A program made the translations under genes and the position numbers. From contig CM114271.1 in assembly GCA_050084515.1 (NCBI GenBank), forward strand, positions 50,902,001-50,966,000: a stretch of 64,000 bases of DNA. Reading direction: 5' to 3'. The notes beneath the pieces were generated by a model. That model was not told the origin of the DNA. It saw only the letters and a program-made list of their open reading frames with translations, and made no database searches. Below are positions 42,671-53,358 of this stretch, in pieces. Numbering within the stretch: the first letter of the stretch is position 1; every line of letters begins with the position of its first letter. This DNA is from Blasia pusilla. Lineage: Eukaryota; Marchantiophyta; Marchantiopsida; Blasiales.

Positions 42671-43263
42671 TTTAGCAGCATCGTTTGAGGATATGACATA
42701 TCACAACATTTACATTGGCAAGCCCGATGCCTATCGAGATAGTTGAGGCAGCGGCTAGGGAGGAGATCAACATCCCAAGAGTGATTGGGAGCAACACCCT
42801 TGGACTTCTTGGGATGTTTTACAGGTACGCGAGGAGATAATTGCCACAGCATCGAGTGTGGTTTTGGGTATTGCAAATGGAGATCGGATTTTGCAGTTGG
42901 CTGCAAGGGAGTAGTCAAGTTTTGTTGTCTGAGACGGTGTCGTATAGTAAAATCAACCAATGTGTAAACTCCTTTGTCATTAAGTGTTAGATAGAGTTTC
43001 ATTAGTATTAAGTAAATTGGCTTATAAAAAGGAGATTCTTATGTTTAAACCTCTTTATGTTGCCTCTTTTATGCGGGCCCAACTTTAGGAAAAGGAGGTA
43101 ATAAATAAAAGATGACTTTATAAAAGTAAAGTAGTTGCTTTAATGAAAAGAAAAAGTAGTCTTGGTTGGTGGCTAGGTTAGTTGGGGTAATTTGGAAAAT
43201 ATCATGTGGGTAAAAGAGGATATTTTGGAAGAGATAAGAGGAAATCTACTTGTGTCAAAATGT

Positions 43264-43353
43264 GATTGGCTAAGCCTTGGGAGGAAGCCATGTGGCACAA
43301 GATAAGATAAGCTCTATTTCGTACTCTTGTGGATCCCTTGTGAGTATATAAAG
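43264..43353 (+). promoter_or_regulatory. TATA box and CCAAT-type element upstream of the B3-like frames
   Basis: TATATAAAG at 43345-43353 with GATTGGCT (inverted CCAAT) at about 43264-43271, roughly 75 bp upstream. About 340 bp separate the TATA box from the first ATG of the B3-like frame at 43696. Promoter activity is inferred. Confidence 0.5.
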
Positions 43354-43695
43354 AGGAGGGACCTTCAAGGGTTCATCACCTTCTATTCCACATCTTGAGT
43401 CTCTCGTGTCTCTCTTGAGTGTATGGCTTTGGGATTGCTTGCTCTTCCAATGAGAGTGGATCACCCCTCTTGGGAGAGTAACTTGATCATGGTCTATTCT
43501 TCGAGAGGTTTCTAGAGTGTGGTGTGTGTGTGTGTGTGGGAGGGATGAGAGGTTTGTCACCGTAGAGGAGTTTAGTCATACTAAAATAGCGGATGTTTTG
43601 GCTTGTTACTTTCCCAATGAGAGTGGATTACCCCTCTTGGGAGAATAACTCCGCCAAAACCCATTCTTGAGGAGAGTAGATAATGTGTGTCAAGC

Positions 43696-44121
43696 ATGGA
43701 TAGGGATGGAGCACGAGCTGTGCCCGACTTTCCTTTCCTCAATCCTTATCATGTCAAGGTACTCTTTGTAGATAGGCACTGGTTCACTCGCTATTTAGTT
43801 TATCACTTTGGGGAGGCGTTCATGAACCAGGTCATGCAATCTCCAACTCCGGTGATTCTTCCTATCGTCACATATGGAAGGACATGGGATTGTACTTTGT
43901 ATGTCCTTATATAGCGATCCATGGATGTCAATAGGCCTGGTCAAGTAGGGTTTAACACTAGTTGTGCTATCTTCCTCGTGTACAAACGTAAAATAGTTTA
44001 TAGGGATTTTATAGTTAGAAATTTCGGGGTCCGATGTTACGAAGAAGTGATCGCCTCGGCACTTCCATTTGTGATACCTGTCATGAGAGAATGGAGAGTG
44101 TACATCATAATTTTGTATTGA
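43696..44121 (+). pseudogene. Two tandem B3-like domains inserted in copy C
   Basis: Two in-line frames separated by one stop. Frame 1 (ATG 43696): FLNPYHVKVLFVDRHWF, YLVYHFGEAFMNQV, PTPVILP..YGRTWDCTL. Frame 2 (ATG 43921): CAIFLVYKRKIVYRDFIVRN, FGVRCYEEVI, LPFVIP..REWRVYIII. Both follow the plan of a plant B3 DNA-binding domain (REM type): a VKV-like strand, a helix-containing middle, a VxLP/VIP strand and a W.V strand. The two are similar to each other, so it looks like a two-B3-domain protein with one inactivating stop. It lies between the methyltransferase and RT, where copies A and B have no such sequence. Assignment rests on pattern only. Confidence 0.4.
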
Positions 44122-44261
44122 AAAAGGAGAACTTATTAGAGAGTTCACCTTGCATCTACCGCAGCTAGAAGGCCCGCCCTTGCTCGAAGAAAGATTCTCG
44201 ACACGACAACGGGGTCCATAAAAACTAGCGATACCCGCGCCGGAGAGTCCTATTGTAGTAA

Positions 44262-45230
44262 CGATGGAGAGTTGGGAGCCAAATATGGGCCCTAAGTTGA
44301 CAGAAGGAGAGCGGCGCCAGGTACACCAGTTCCTTAGGAGTTATAGGAGCTATTTTGCATTTAGCATGCATGATTTGGGTACGTTGAAGGGTCCAAGGAT
44401 ACGTATTCAGTTGTCGAGCGACACGCCGATCTTTCGACGATCCTACAGAATAGTGACATGGAGAGGGCTGTGATTCAAAGTAGGAGCGAGGACTTGGTCG
44501 GAGTAGAACTAGTGGAGATGTCGCATGGGGAGTATGCATCTGCCACTATCATGCCCGCCAAGAAGGATATGTATGGCAACAGGACGGATAGGCGGATGTG
44601 TGGAGATTACTGACCTATCAATCGGTAGACAAAGTTCGATAAGTATGCCATGCCCACCCCTGAGGAGATCTTTCATGCAATTGGGCATGCAAATGTCTTA
44701 GTTTATTGGATTTGCAAGCCGGATACCATCAACTGCCTATGAGATTGGAGGACAAGAAAAAAACGGTATTTTGGGGCATCGATCCTGACGGGAACGATTG
44801 TTTGTACTCATGGCGGGTCTTAACATTTGGATTAAAGAATGCCCCGACTGAGTTTTAGAGGGTCGTGGATAGGATCTTGGCAGTCTGGATTTTGCTAGAT
44901 GTTATATTAATGACATCCTAGTCTTTAGCGCCACGCTTTAGGAGCATGAGCGACATCTAGAGGAGGTGTTTTAACGATTCCAATAACATGGGCTTAAGCT
45001 ACATTCAAGCAAGTGCAAGTTCTTCTACGACCTGATTGAGTACTTGGGTCATACGATATACCCTGGGGACCTTGGTGTGCGGTAGACAAAGATAGAGGCT
45101 ATTTCATGCATTCCACGCCCTACAAATGTGAGTCGAGTTCGTGCATTCATGGGATTGGCAAACTTCTATTGACTGTACGTCAAGGGTTTCTGTTCGATTG
45201 CCAAACCGCTTACCTTGCTGACCAAGGTGG
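44262..45230 (+). pseudogene. Reverse transcriptase (copy C)
   Basis: ESWEPNMGPKLTEGE and DTPIFRRSYR at the start, then KKDMYGN, RMCGDY, the LDLQAGYHQ-like segment, WR(V)LTFGLKNAP and the active-site box CYINDILVFS at about 44900-44925, where Asp of YxDD is replaced by Asn. KCKFFYDLIEYLGH and FMGLANFY (thumb and connection) follow. Many stops. Ty3/gypsy type by motif order. Confidence 0.8.
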
Positions 45231-45760
45231 ATTAGGAGTGGAACAGGGGGATGAGCAAGAGAGAGAATTTCAAGTGCTCAAGGAGAGATTGACGTCCGCG
45301 CCCATATTGAGGAGACCGATCAGGGGCCGCCCTTTCCAATTGCATACCGATTTGAGCATGTTGGGGCTTGGATCCGTGCTCATCCAGCATGAAGATGATG
45401 GTAGAGAGTTTGTGGTGGCTTACGCTAGTCGCTAAAACAACGTTGTAGAGACGAAGTATAGCTCGTATGAGGGTGAGTGCTTGGCTCCAGTGTGGGCTAT
45501 CGCACATTTCAGATGTTATCTATTCGGCAATCCCTTTACCATCATTATTGATCATCAGCCATTTAAGTGGTTGATGTAGTCCGACAAGCTTACAGGGAAG
45601 CTTGCGAGGTGGGCTCTTTTGTTGAAGGAGTATGACTTCCAAGTGGGGCATAGACCTGGGATGCTCAACGAGGATGTAGATGGTTTGAGCCGTAACTCAT
45701 GCCTGAGTCAGCGAGATGCGATTGGCGCTCGTTGGTATGGTGAGAGTGATGAAGAGTTGG
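45231..45760 (+). pseudogene. RNase H (copy C)
   Basis: EFQVLKERLTSAPILRRP, then FQLHTDLSMLGLGSVLIQ (TDAS-like active-site strand), FVVAYASR, YSSYEGECLA, HFRCYLFG, FTIIIDHQPFKWLM and GKLARWALLLKEYDFQVGHR. Typical gypsy RNase H with its tether. Stops at three places. Confidence 0.8.
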
Positions 45761-45939
45761 TGTCAGGATGGCATGCGTCAGCCTATTTAAGCTTGTTGGC
45801 TATGGAGAGCCAGATTGCTCAGACTTCGATGGCGAGGTCTGATGGAGAGTCCTTAGATCCAAAGGCCGAAGAGGAGACAATAGGTGGTGAGACAATTACG
45901 ACAATGGAGTGGTCTTGGAGTACCTGCGTATTGGGAGCG

Positions 45940-47160
45940 TCGCGAGCAAAATGTGTGTTAGAGAGCGGGATTGGATCCTTCAATGAGCCAGACGGTTCCG
46001 GTGGGAGGGCACACATGTGTTGCGAGTGTGGAAGGATGGTAGAGTGCGTGTAGTGCCATATCCTTCGCAGAAAGCACGTTTGGTGGGTCATGCTCACGAG
46101 GAGTTGGGTCATTTTGGAGTGAAACAGACGTACAACTTGCTCCAAATTCTATATTGGTGGCGAGGCATGCAGATTGACGTTCAGCAGTTTGTTGCTAGAT
46201 GCATGGTGTGTGATCGAGTTCGAGCATCATTCAATGCTACGACTCCATAATTGCATCCACTTCTGATCATGGGTTTTGGTTATAGATGGAGTTTGGATTT
46301 TATAGGACCTTTGTTTTTTACGGAGCGCCATAGTCGATATGTGTTGGTGATGGTCGAGCACTTCTCAAAGTGGATAGATTTGGTTGCATTTCCTGACAAA
46401 GCGAGTGAGGGAGTAGCGTTTGCCTTCCTAGATCGAGTGTTCAGTCATTACAGCACACTAGCTAAGGTGTTGACAGACCAAGGTACAGAGTTTTGCGGGG
46501 AGTTTCACGCCTTGTGTGATCAAGCGCTGATCGACCATTGCACAACTTCGCGAGATCATCCTCGGCGGATGGACTAGCGAAGCGGGTTGTGGAAACGGTG
46601 AAGAGAGGAGTATGCAAGTATGACTTGCAGAGAGGTCACCTAGAAGATTGGGACCTCTAGTTTCCGTAGTTTGCGATGGGATACAAATTCAGCAGGTAGG
46701 CATCCTTAGCGTCTTTCTCACCGTACTTACTTTTTTATGGTCGAGATCCAGATTTACCTCCAGCCATTTGTCGAGATGTTGGTGAGATGTTGAACCTTGA
46801 TGACCCTGATGTATGGATGCGAGCATGTTCTCAGAGGGTTGAGTTATTTCGGATAGTAATGCCCATGACGTTTGAGAACTTGGCTATTGCGCAACATCGA
46901 GATACGTTGAGGTATGCGACTATTCGGGAAGGTGGTTATCGACCTACTATCCAGAGGTTTTATTAGGGAGACTATATCTACTTGCAGCAGAGGGCACCCA
47001 TGATGTTGGATGTGACTACAGGGCACACCATCTTGAGAGTGTGTGAGGTTTTGCCATCAGCTGTTCTCTTATTGGAGGGACGCAATCGTATGGTTTTGGA
47101 AGGACAATATGCATAATGGTGCGTCGTGTCACCTTCTGAACAATAACGTTACACTTGATT
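45940..47160 (+). pseudogene. Integrase (copy C)
   Basis: Zinc-binding HHCC domain: GHAHEELGHFGVKQTYNLL..CMVCDRVRASF (about 46088-46235). Catalytic core: YRWSLDFIGPL (first Asp, about 46280), VLTDQGTEF (second Asp, about 46475), then in another frame ADGLAKRVVETVKR, where the third acidic residue (normally Glu in LAERVV) is Lys. The C-terminal part follows with LNLDDPDVWMRACSQR, ENLAIAQHRDTLRYATIREG and TILRVCEVLPSAVLLLEG. A DDE integrase, so insertion should make short target-site duplications. Confidence 0.8.
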
Positions 47161-47184
47161 AGAGCTTAGCAATAGTTCCTAAAG

Positions 47185-47333
47185 GGTTGCGGTGTATGTT
47201 GTGTGGTTGTGCCTATGGTGCAGCCATTATCCTTATCTATGATGGATGTTCGAGAGGATGGCATATGGCATGCTTGATGCCACCTCTCACAAGAGTTCTT
47301 CATGGACGATGGATGTGTCTCAGATATACATAG
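47185..47333 (+). pseudogene. PHD finger at the integrase C-terminus (copy C)
   Basis: The frame reads CMLCG, a short loop, IYDGCSRGWHMACLMPPL, then GRWMCLRY and a stop at 47331-47333. Spacing of Cys, Cys, Cys, His, Cys, then W and Cys follows the PHD (C4HC3) pattern: CxxC, C..C, H..C, C..C, with GWHMACL as the usual core. One ligand pair is lost (ILIYDGC for LVCDGC; last Cys is Tyr). PHD fingers read histone H3 tails. The same module ends copies B and D, so it is part of the element. Confidence 0.8.
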
Positions 47334-47513
47334 AGTAGGTAGTTCTACATTCTGACTTCTGTCTGTGATATGGATGACAAGAAGGCGACTAACGATGGGG
47401 CCACATGAGCACCCGACCTTCTTGCTCTTAGCGTCTGAGAGACGTATGTCATGGTAGGTAGGGATAGATGGCTATATGGAGTTAGAGGGACCTAACCACC
47501 AATTAGGGGAGCG

Positions 47514-47641
47514 ATTGGAGATATTTTGGTATGTCTTGTCTTGTTGTTTGGATGCCATGAGTTAAGATGAGATCGTGGGTGTTTGTGTGTGTGTTTGGTG
47601 ACAACGATGTATGTTGTGTAGCGATATGTATACGCATGATA
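47514..47641 (+). repeat. Repeat B1 of copy C
   Basis: ATTGGAGATATTTTGG to ..ATACGCATGAT. Repeated after A2 at 48142-48249. Confidence 0.75.
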
Positions 47642-47643
47642 AC

Positions 47644-48141
47644 TATCACATATTTTAGGATAGATCGGTGAGATTTGGTAGGGCGCCTTGCGAGTAGTGG
47701 ATGACATGCTTAGTAGGTCGAGGATGACCTGTTGAGGCTGCGGGAAATGTGAGAGAGCAGGTTTTCCCTTCATTTCGGCTCATTAGGAACCATATTGAAT
47801 AAATTAGTATTTTAGGTAAGTATCATTTTGAGTATATGGTCGACTCCATATTTTTTGTAAGTGTCCCTTGACCTCCTAATTCAGGTCAAGAGCCAAGGAG
47901 GTGACTTTAGAGCATAGGTTATCATGGAGAGAGCTTGGGAGAAGGGAGGGGTATATCTCAAGGAGAGAGCTTGAGAGCTCATTCTCTCTTTGTTGAACCT
48001 CTTGGCATGAGGCGGCGAAGCAATGGTCTTGCTTGTCTTGTGTGTGTAACCCAAGTCTCTGATTAGGAAAGTGGGTTTGGTTTGATATTGAGAGAGACAT
48101 GTGAGAACTATGGTGTTGTGAGAGAGATTGGATCTTGTTTT
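47644..48141 (+). repeat. Repeat A2 of copy C
   Basis: About 498 bp, from TATCACATATTTTAGG to GATCTTGTTTTA. Matches A1 of copy E in reverse orientation and A2 of copy D. Followed by B2, not by the leader sequence that follows A1. Confidence 0.75.
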
Positions 48142-48249
48142 ATTGGAGATATTTTGGTACTTCTTGTCTCGTTGTTTAGATGCCGTGATTTAGCATGGGA
48201 TCATGCGTGTTTGTGTGTATGTTCGATGACAACGATGTGTATGCGTACG
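48142..48249 (+). repeat. Repeat B2, 3' end of copy C
   Basis: TTGGAGATATTTTGG to ..GTATGCGTACG. Compared with B1 it lacks about 14 bp near its end. Confidence 0.7.
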
Positions 48250-50160
48250 AAATGAGTGACGAGGAGCCTCATAGGGAGTTTTATGTTCCATGGGGTCCTC
48301 AAGGCTCAAATTTTCAATCTATCTTCAAAAATATTATGTGGTAGAGGAAGGGACAATTTACTACGGTATTTTATTCTATTTCGTATTATGATCTTATCTC
48401 AACATTTATTTTACAAATCAGACATCAAAGCTCATATTTCATTGAATTTAATGCACTTTGTGGACAAAATGACAACCGAACTTGAGTAAATATAAGCATG
48501 ATTTCCAAAACACATAAATTTTTCATAGAGAGCTCGCTTCCTTACGAGAAAGAAATTCATAGCAGACTGACGAGGATAGTCTAGATCCTTGGGGGTCACA
48601 TATTGTAGTGTCAAAAATCACATATGAATCTGATGTGCTTGACACTACAAAGCATGGCTTTCTCAAGTTGCAATGGTTCAACAATTTGATTAATTTATCA
48701 AATATAATCGTCATAAATGCATTCAAATTGAACTGGCCGGAAGTTTAGGAACTAGTCCGAAGGGAGTTTAGCCAAGAGTATTGGAACTGAACTTAGTAAA
48801 AGGAAATACTTACAATATAGAATAAGAAAACCGCCTACTCGAGATATATCAGCAAGGTTGCACTATCCAAGACGAACTCACTTGAATGGAGACTAGAATA
48901 TGAAATTGGATCCCGACGATATCTCGAATCTTGATTCGGTTACTTAAAGATAAATATGAAGAAAAATAATAATTTTTGAAACAACAATATGTAGACAAAT
49001 AATTTGAGAAACATAGACAGCTCATTATGCAATAAGAGAATCAATATTCTTGTTAGTTGCTTTCCGTTAAATTCACTTTAAGGAAACTCTTCTCCTTCTA
49101 TCAACGTAATAAAACATTTTGAAACCTTTTACATTTGCACTTGATTATTTGATCTTCAAATTTTTACCTTCCTATAAGCGCATGTTTTTTTGTTTTCCTA
49201 TAGCGGTGCATTTTTCTGCAAATTCGGCTCTCCATGTTTCGTACTGCAGATAAACATTATAGCACGGAACCTTGCGATAGAAACTTCAATGGTTGTTGGT
49301 TGATTGGGAGTACAAATTTTCTTTTAGACTAATATCTTCTCAATCGTGAAGCTTTTCCCCCCCTTCTGGATCTCTATGCGTGTCAATCCTCCAAGCTATG
49401 TATCACCGTGCTAGTCCCTACTCATTCATTATTCTATCCTCCAATGCCTCCATTATGAGTTCTTAAAGGGTGTTCGGACTTTTAGCCGTTGATAAGATAT
49501 TAGAGATGGAAGACAACAATCCTCATGTCAACTTCCTTCCATTTAAATATTATATTTTACAAATCCTTGAACCCCGTATTCACATGGACACAGGGCTTGC
49601 CTAACCTAAAATATGGAAAATTCTCTCTAAAAGTTGTTTCTGCAATTGTTGTTGTATCTAAAAGTTGATAGCCTATTAACTGTACGGTGCATGTGTGACA
49701 CTTGTTAAAAAAAAAAGGGACTCTAGGACTGATTCGACCAATGCTTACCTGTGACTTGGTCGACTCGTTGTTGTAAGTCTGCAACATTCCACCCAACACC
49801 AACACTTGAGAAAATCAACACGGCCACGAAGGAGAGTTAAAGAAACCTGCTCACCATCGATATTGAAGATGTCTATTGGAGAAAGATACAAGTTGTGGGA
49901 GAGTGAAGTGTTCAACCGATTCAATCGGAGCCCAATTTTGAGAGTTCAGAATTAGAGACCTTAAGGATGTTTTTTATTCTACCTATTCAGGGAGGAAACT
50001 TTTGGTAGTGCGGTGTACGATGCTTGCATTGAGTAGGAGGCCATGTGAGGTCAATGTCTCCCTTAGTGGAGACACTGAGTTGTAGTGCACACGTGAAGTT
50101 TTTTCTTGAGGATAAAAGTCCAAAAATGAGTTATCTAAGATGACACTTTTGTTTCAACCT
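48250..50160. other. AT-rich intergenic DNA
   Basis: No recognised gene. A minus-strand pair of overlapping frames at 48432-48726 is protein-like (CFVVSSTSDSYVIF) but not identified. Confidence 0.4.
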
Positions 50161-50173
50161 TGCATACTTTCAA

Positions 50174-51185
50174 TCATCGACTATCAAGACTATAAACGAC
50201 TATCAACGACATAAATTTGACTATTGAGACTATCAACGACATCAAGACTATCGTTGATAGTCTTGAGACTGAAAGATAATGTTGATAGGAATGCAAGGAC
50301 TTAACCGTACACTCTACTGTCATATACCACTTCCGACCCATATCTGTTGGTCCAGTCACAACCTGCAAAGGCAAAAAATTTTAGTATTGTAGTCCAACTC
50401 CTCTACATTCACTATCACGGTCATTTAGGTACATAGTCATCTTTAAGGGATAATATATCAGCATAGAAAAACATTTCATACTTCTAGAAAAAGTCATCAT
50501 AAAAGAGGGCGATATACAGTTGCAAGATAGTTCCATGGTTACTCTGGAAAATCAAACTTACTTGGGAGACTCTGTTGACCTCATGGAGAGTGAGATTTTT
50601 GCCTCCAGTTATGTTGTAGACCACACCAATGGCTCTTTCGATTGAACGCTCAATTAATGGGGCAGAAGTAGCTTGTTGGGTAGCTTTTTCAACACGGATT
50701 TTCCCGGCGGACGTGCCTACTCTCAACATTGTTGTTCTTGAATTGCTCATCACACCCTTCACATTTGCAAAATCAACATTCTCCAATCCCAAAATTTGTA
50801 GGATACATATGATCAAAATTATGAATTGGATATACACTAAATTATTTGACTGAGCACAATCGACAAGGATTTCCAGGAAAGTGCCCTCCCACAATTTCTT
50901 CAACAACTTGAATTACATGAAAGGCTAAAGAGTGTGAACCTACTTAATCTGATAATTTTTACAGAGTGTTTCATTTACTTACACAAATGATGCCCGAAAT
51001 CTCTTGCACACCCCACCTCAACACATCATCAACGAGAAAAAAAAGTCTAGTGTAGCATTGTTTTTTCTTGAACCACATCCAAGAGTCTATTATTTGGTAT
51101 CACAATAAGGGTATCCACATGCTTCCGCAGCGGCTCAATTGCCTCCAAACCCCGTTTAGCAAAAACATCATTTACTACATGAAAA
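50174..51185 (-). pseudogene. FtsZ pseudogene fragment with retained introns
   Basis: Three exon-like pieces on the minus strand. Piece 1 (51185-50983): GLEAIEPLRKHVDTLIVIPN, NRLLDVVQEKT, a stop, then FFLVDDVLRWGVQEISGII with donor GTAAGT. Piece 2 (about 50830-50562): LENVDFANVKGVMSNS, TMLRVGTSAGKIR, ATSAPLIERSIERAIGVVYN, ITGGKNLTLHEVNRVSQ with donor GTAAGT. Piece 3 starts at 50362 after TTTGCAG with VVTG and then decays. The order and the phrases VDTLIVIPN, GVVYNITGG and EVNRVSQ are diagnostic of FtsZ, the tubulin-like protein of the plastid division ring. The N-terminal GTP-binding part (GGGTGTG) is not found. Introns show it came from duplicated genomic DNA, not from a processed mRNA. Confidence 0.85.
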
Positions 51186-52049
51186 CCTGGTAGACATAGG
51201 TTGGCTCATTGATTCTCCTCGTAGCTATCAGTGAGGAGAATCAATTCCCTCTAAAGTTTACATCAACTACATATTGACATTGAACACGTATTACCTTTCT
51301 TACAAGACCTCACACAATTTTTCTTATAGACCACTTTGGCTTAGTATAGCCTGAGACACAATCACAAAGAATGCCTCAAGCATATGTTCGTGCAGAGGAG
51401 TATTTTATCCCACTCCGCTATCTTTCCCTCAATTGACACACTTCCCTTGATAGGGTATGATCAATCCTTGACCAATGAGGCTTCGTGAAGTATGTGGAAT
51501 GGAAAGAAGTAACAATAAATTTCATTTGGAAAGAGAATGGTGAAGTTTACTTGCACTAAGAATTGGAAGTTCATGCATCCAAAAATTCCTCTAGTTGGAC
51601 ATACAGGGCATGTCAATCAATGATTAATGTTATAACCTAGTATTCTACACTTGGCACCATTGCATGCAGGGTTTCTGTTTCAAGTCCAATGCTAACTCTT
51701 CCAGTTCTAATCCATACAGTGCAATCTAAAAAGATCTTGATCTCTGCATATACGTACATGCACTTAACTGTTAAAGAAGGTCACTAGTAGGAATATGGTG
51801 TTTTTAGCACTAGGTCTCTTGCAACTAAAGTCCAACACAACTAAAATACAACTACATGTAATTAAGAAGGCCTAGGTGGCATAATATAGTATTAATTAGT
51901 TATTAAAATGACTAGAGGGTATGACATGGAATTTTATTTAGGGTATTAAACAATATTTAAAAATGATTTTATTATAAATTGATGACATGTTATCATAAAT
52001 AACTAGATTAGTGTATAAAGTGACTTAGACGTGGGTTGTTAGTCACGTA
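51186..52049. other. Intergenic between the FtsZ relic and copy B
   Basis: No feature recognised. 51200-51420 could hold further decayed FtsZ sequence but I see no clear match. Confidence 0.4.
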
Positions 52050-52154
52050 TGTCGTGCGAATCCACATCGTCATACAACATACATCGCTGACATACCATAC
52101 TCACATACATACATAACATAGACGAGAGCATCCACAAACACAAGTGTACCACAA
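52050..52154 (-). repeat. Repeat B2, 3' end of copy B
   Basis: 105 bp, identical to 52526-52630 except one base (AACATAG against AAGATAG in window orientation). On the element strand it ends TTCGCACGACA, that is with CA. Confidence 0.9.
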
Positions 52155-52523
52155 TTGAAATGCGTGAAAGACCTACTGTCATAAAACACGTATAGAATCA
52201 CATACAATCGAGCCAAACCCACTCCACGATGGGAGAATGTAGGTCGAAGCTTGCGGGAAACACCATAGCCAAGAGCTCTACTCATTACCAAGGCTAACTC
52301 CCAATGCAACAGGCTCAACTCAAAGAATTGACTGTTCTTTGAGTGCACTCCACCTTATATCCTCCAACCTAAGAGCGGGCCCTACTGGAAAAGTCACCCT
52401 CAATTGAGTAACCCCCAACCCTATGTATGAAATCACATCTCTACCAAGACACTGCGGCCCTACATAAGGTATGGCCTCTACTAGCACACTATATTCTACG
52501 AAATAATCCGTATGGTCATGATA
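52155..52523 (-). repeat. Repeat A2 of copy B
   Basis: About 369 bp, starting TATCATGACCATACGG on the minus strand and ending GCATTTCAA. Highly similar to A1 of copy A, including the GATATAAGG box and the CTCAAAGAA..TTCTTTGAG hairpin (about 52318-52343). Confidence 0.85.
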
Positions 52524-52525
52524 GT

Positions 52526-52630
52526 TGTCGTGCGAATCCACATCGTCATACAACATACATCGCTGACATACCATACTCACATACATACATAAGATAGACG
52601 AGAGCATCCACAAACACAAGTGTACCACAA
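52526..52630 (-). repeat. Repeat B1 of copy B
   Basis: Precedes A2 on the element strand. The B1-A2 junction reads GACA-AC-TATCATG, with a two-base spacer between a CA end and a TA/TG start. Confidence 0.9.
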
Positions 52631-52798
52631 CTCGTCCCCCTAACTGGCGGTTAGGTCCTCCAACTCATATGTAGCCCTATACATCTACCACATGCTATAC
52701 ACCTTCTTGGGTGCACGAATCAGAGGGTCGGGTGCTAGTTTGCCCCATCGTTAGTCGCACATCTGTAATCCATATCATGCAAAGGTCATCTACCTCTC

Positions 52799-53358
52799 CT
52801 AAGTACATCGAGGACAAACCCACCTTCCAGTAGGAACAACATCCATACGTGGAGTCAAACACATCATGTGCCAACCCCTAGAACACCGATCACACACCAA
52901 CATACGGGTTGCGTTACCAGCAGACCCAACATGCACCTCAAGCTAACACGTATCATGGCTAAGCTTGGGTCAACAGTCCCATCCACATTTGGAAGATGAC
53001 ATGGCGCACAATTACGCACATGGTCCTTCCAAACAACTCCATCACGACCCTCCAACATGAGAACTCCAGAAGCTAACACCTTGCGCACTCGTAAAATAGT
53101 GCGGCCTGCTGTCACATCCAACGTTGTCGGTGCAATAAGCTGCAAATAGACATAGTACCCCACATGGAACCTACGAATCGATGGTCGATAACCTCCACCC
53201 CGAATGGTTGCATACCACAACATATCTCTATGTTGAGCAATGGCAAGATTCTCTAAGGCTGTTGGCATAACTCTCCGAAAGAGCTTTGCCCGCTGGGAAC
53301 ACACCCTCATCCACATCTCTGGGTCATCAAGGTTCACCACCTCACTAGACTCGGCCAA
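52799..53358 (-). pseudogene. Integrase C-terminal domain and PHD finger (copy B)
   Basis: The frame 53358-52864 contains LDDPEMWMRVCSQRAKLF, ENLAIAQHRDMLWYATIRGG, DVTAGRTILRVRKVLASGV, LEGRDGVVWKDHVRNCAPC and NVDGTVDPSL. After a small frameshift a PHD finger follows in the next frame: RMLVCDRCSRGWHMMCLTP, VVPTGRWVCPRCT and a stop at 52801-52799. This is the best preserved PHD here: Cys, Cys, His, Cys and the last Cys pair are intact; only the first Cys pair is blurred by the frameshift. Confidence 0.85.

Larger units (their letters stand above)
36571..48249 (+). mobile_element. Retroelement copy C, nearly full length, with two insertions
   Basis: Order: leader (36571 to about 37215, boundary uncertain), gag, protease, methyltransferase motif I, solo LTR insertion (40171-41175), methyltransferase motifs IV-X with a tandem duplication, insert with B3-like frames (about 42780-44200), RT, RNase H, integrase, PHD, then B1-A2-B2. 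Stops and frameshifts occur in every module, so it is dead. No A1 is seen at its left; copy E's A1 abuts it in the opposite orientation. Confidence 0.8.

Noticed and set aside
42661-43002. 113-codon minus-strand frame
   Set aside because: Antisense to the end of the methyltransferase repeat; no motif.
50184-50290. Repeated GACTATCAA phrases as a CRISPR-like or satellite array
   Set aside because: Irregular spacing, few units, eukaryotic context; simple low-complexity repeat.
50484-50906. Functional FtsZ gene
   Set aside because: In-frame stop in the preceding piece, missing GTP-binding N-terminus and decayed last exon.
52799-53358. Chromodomain at the integrase C-terminus
   Set aside because: The residues give a Cys/His pattern of a PHD finger; no aromatic-cage chromodomain pattern.
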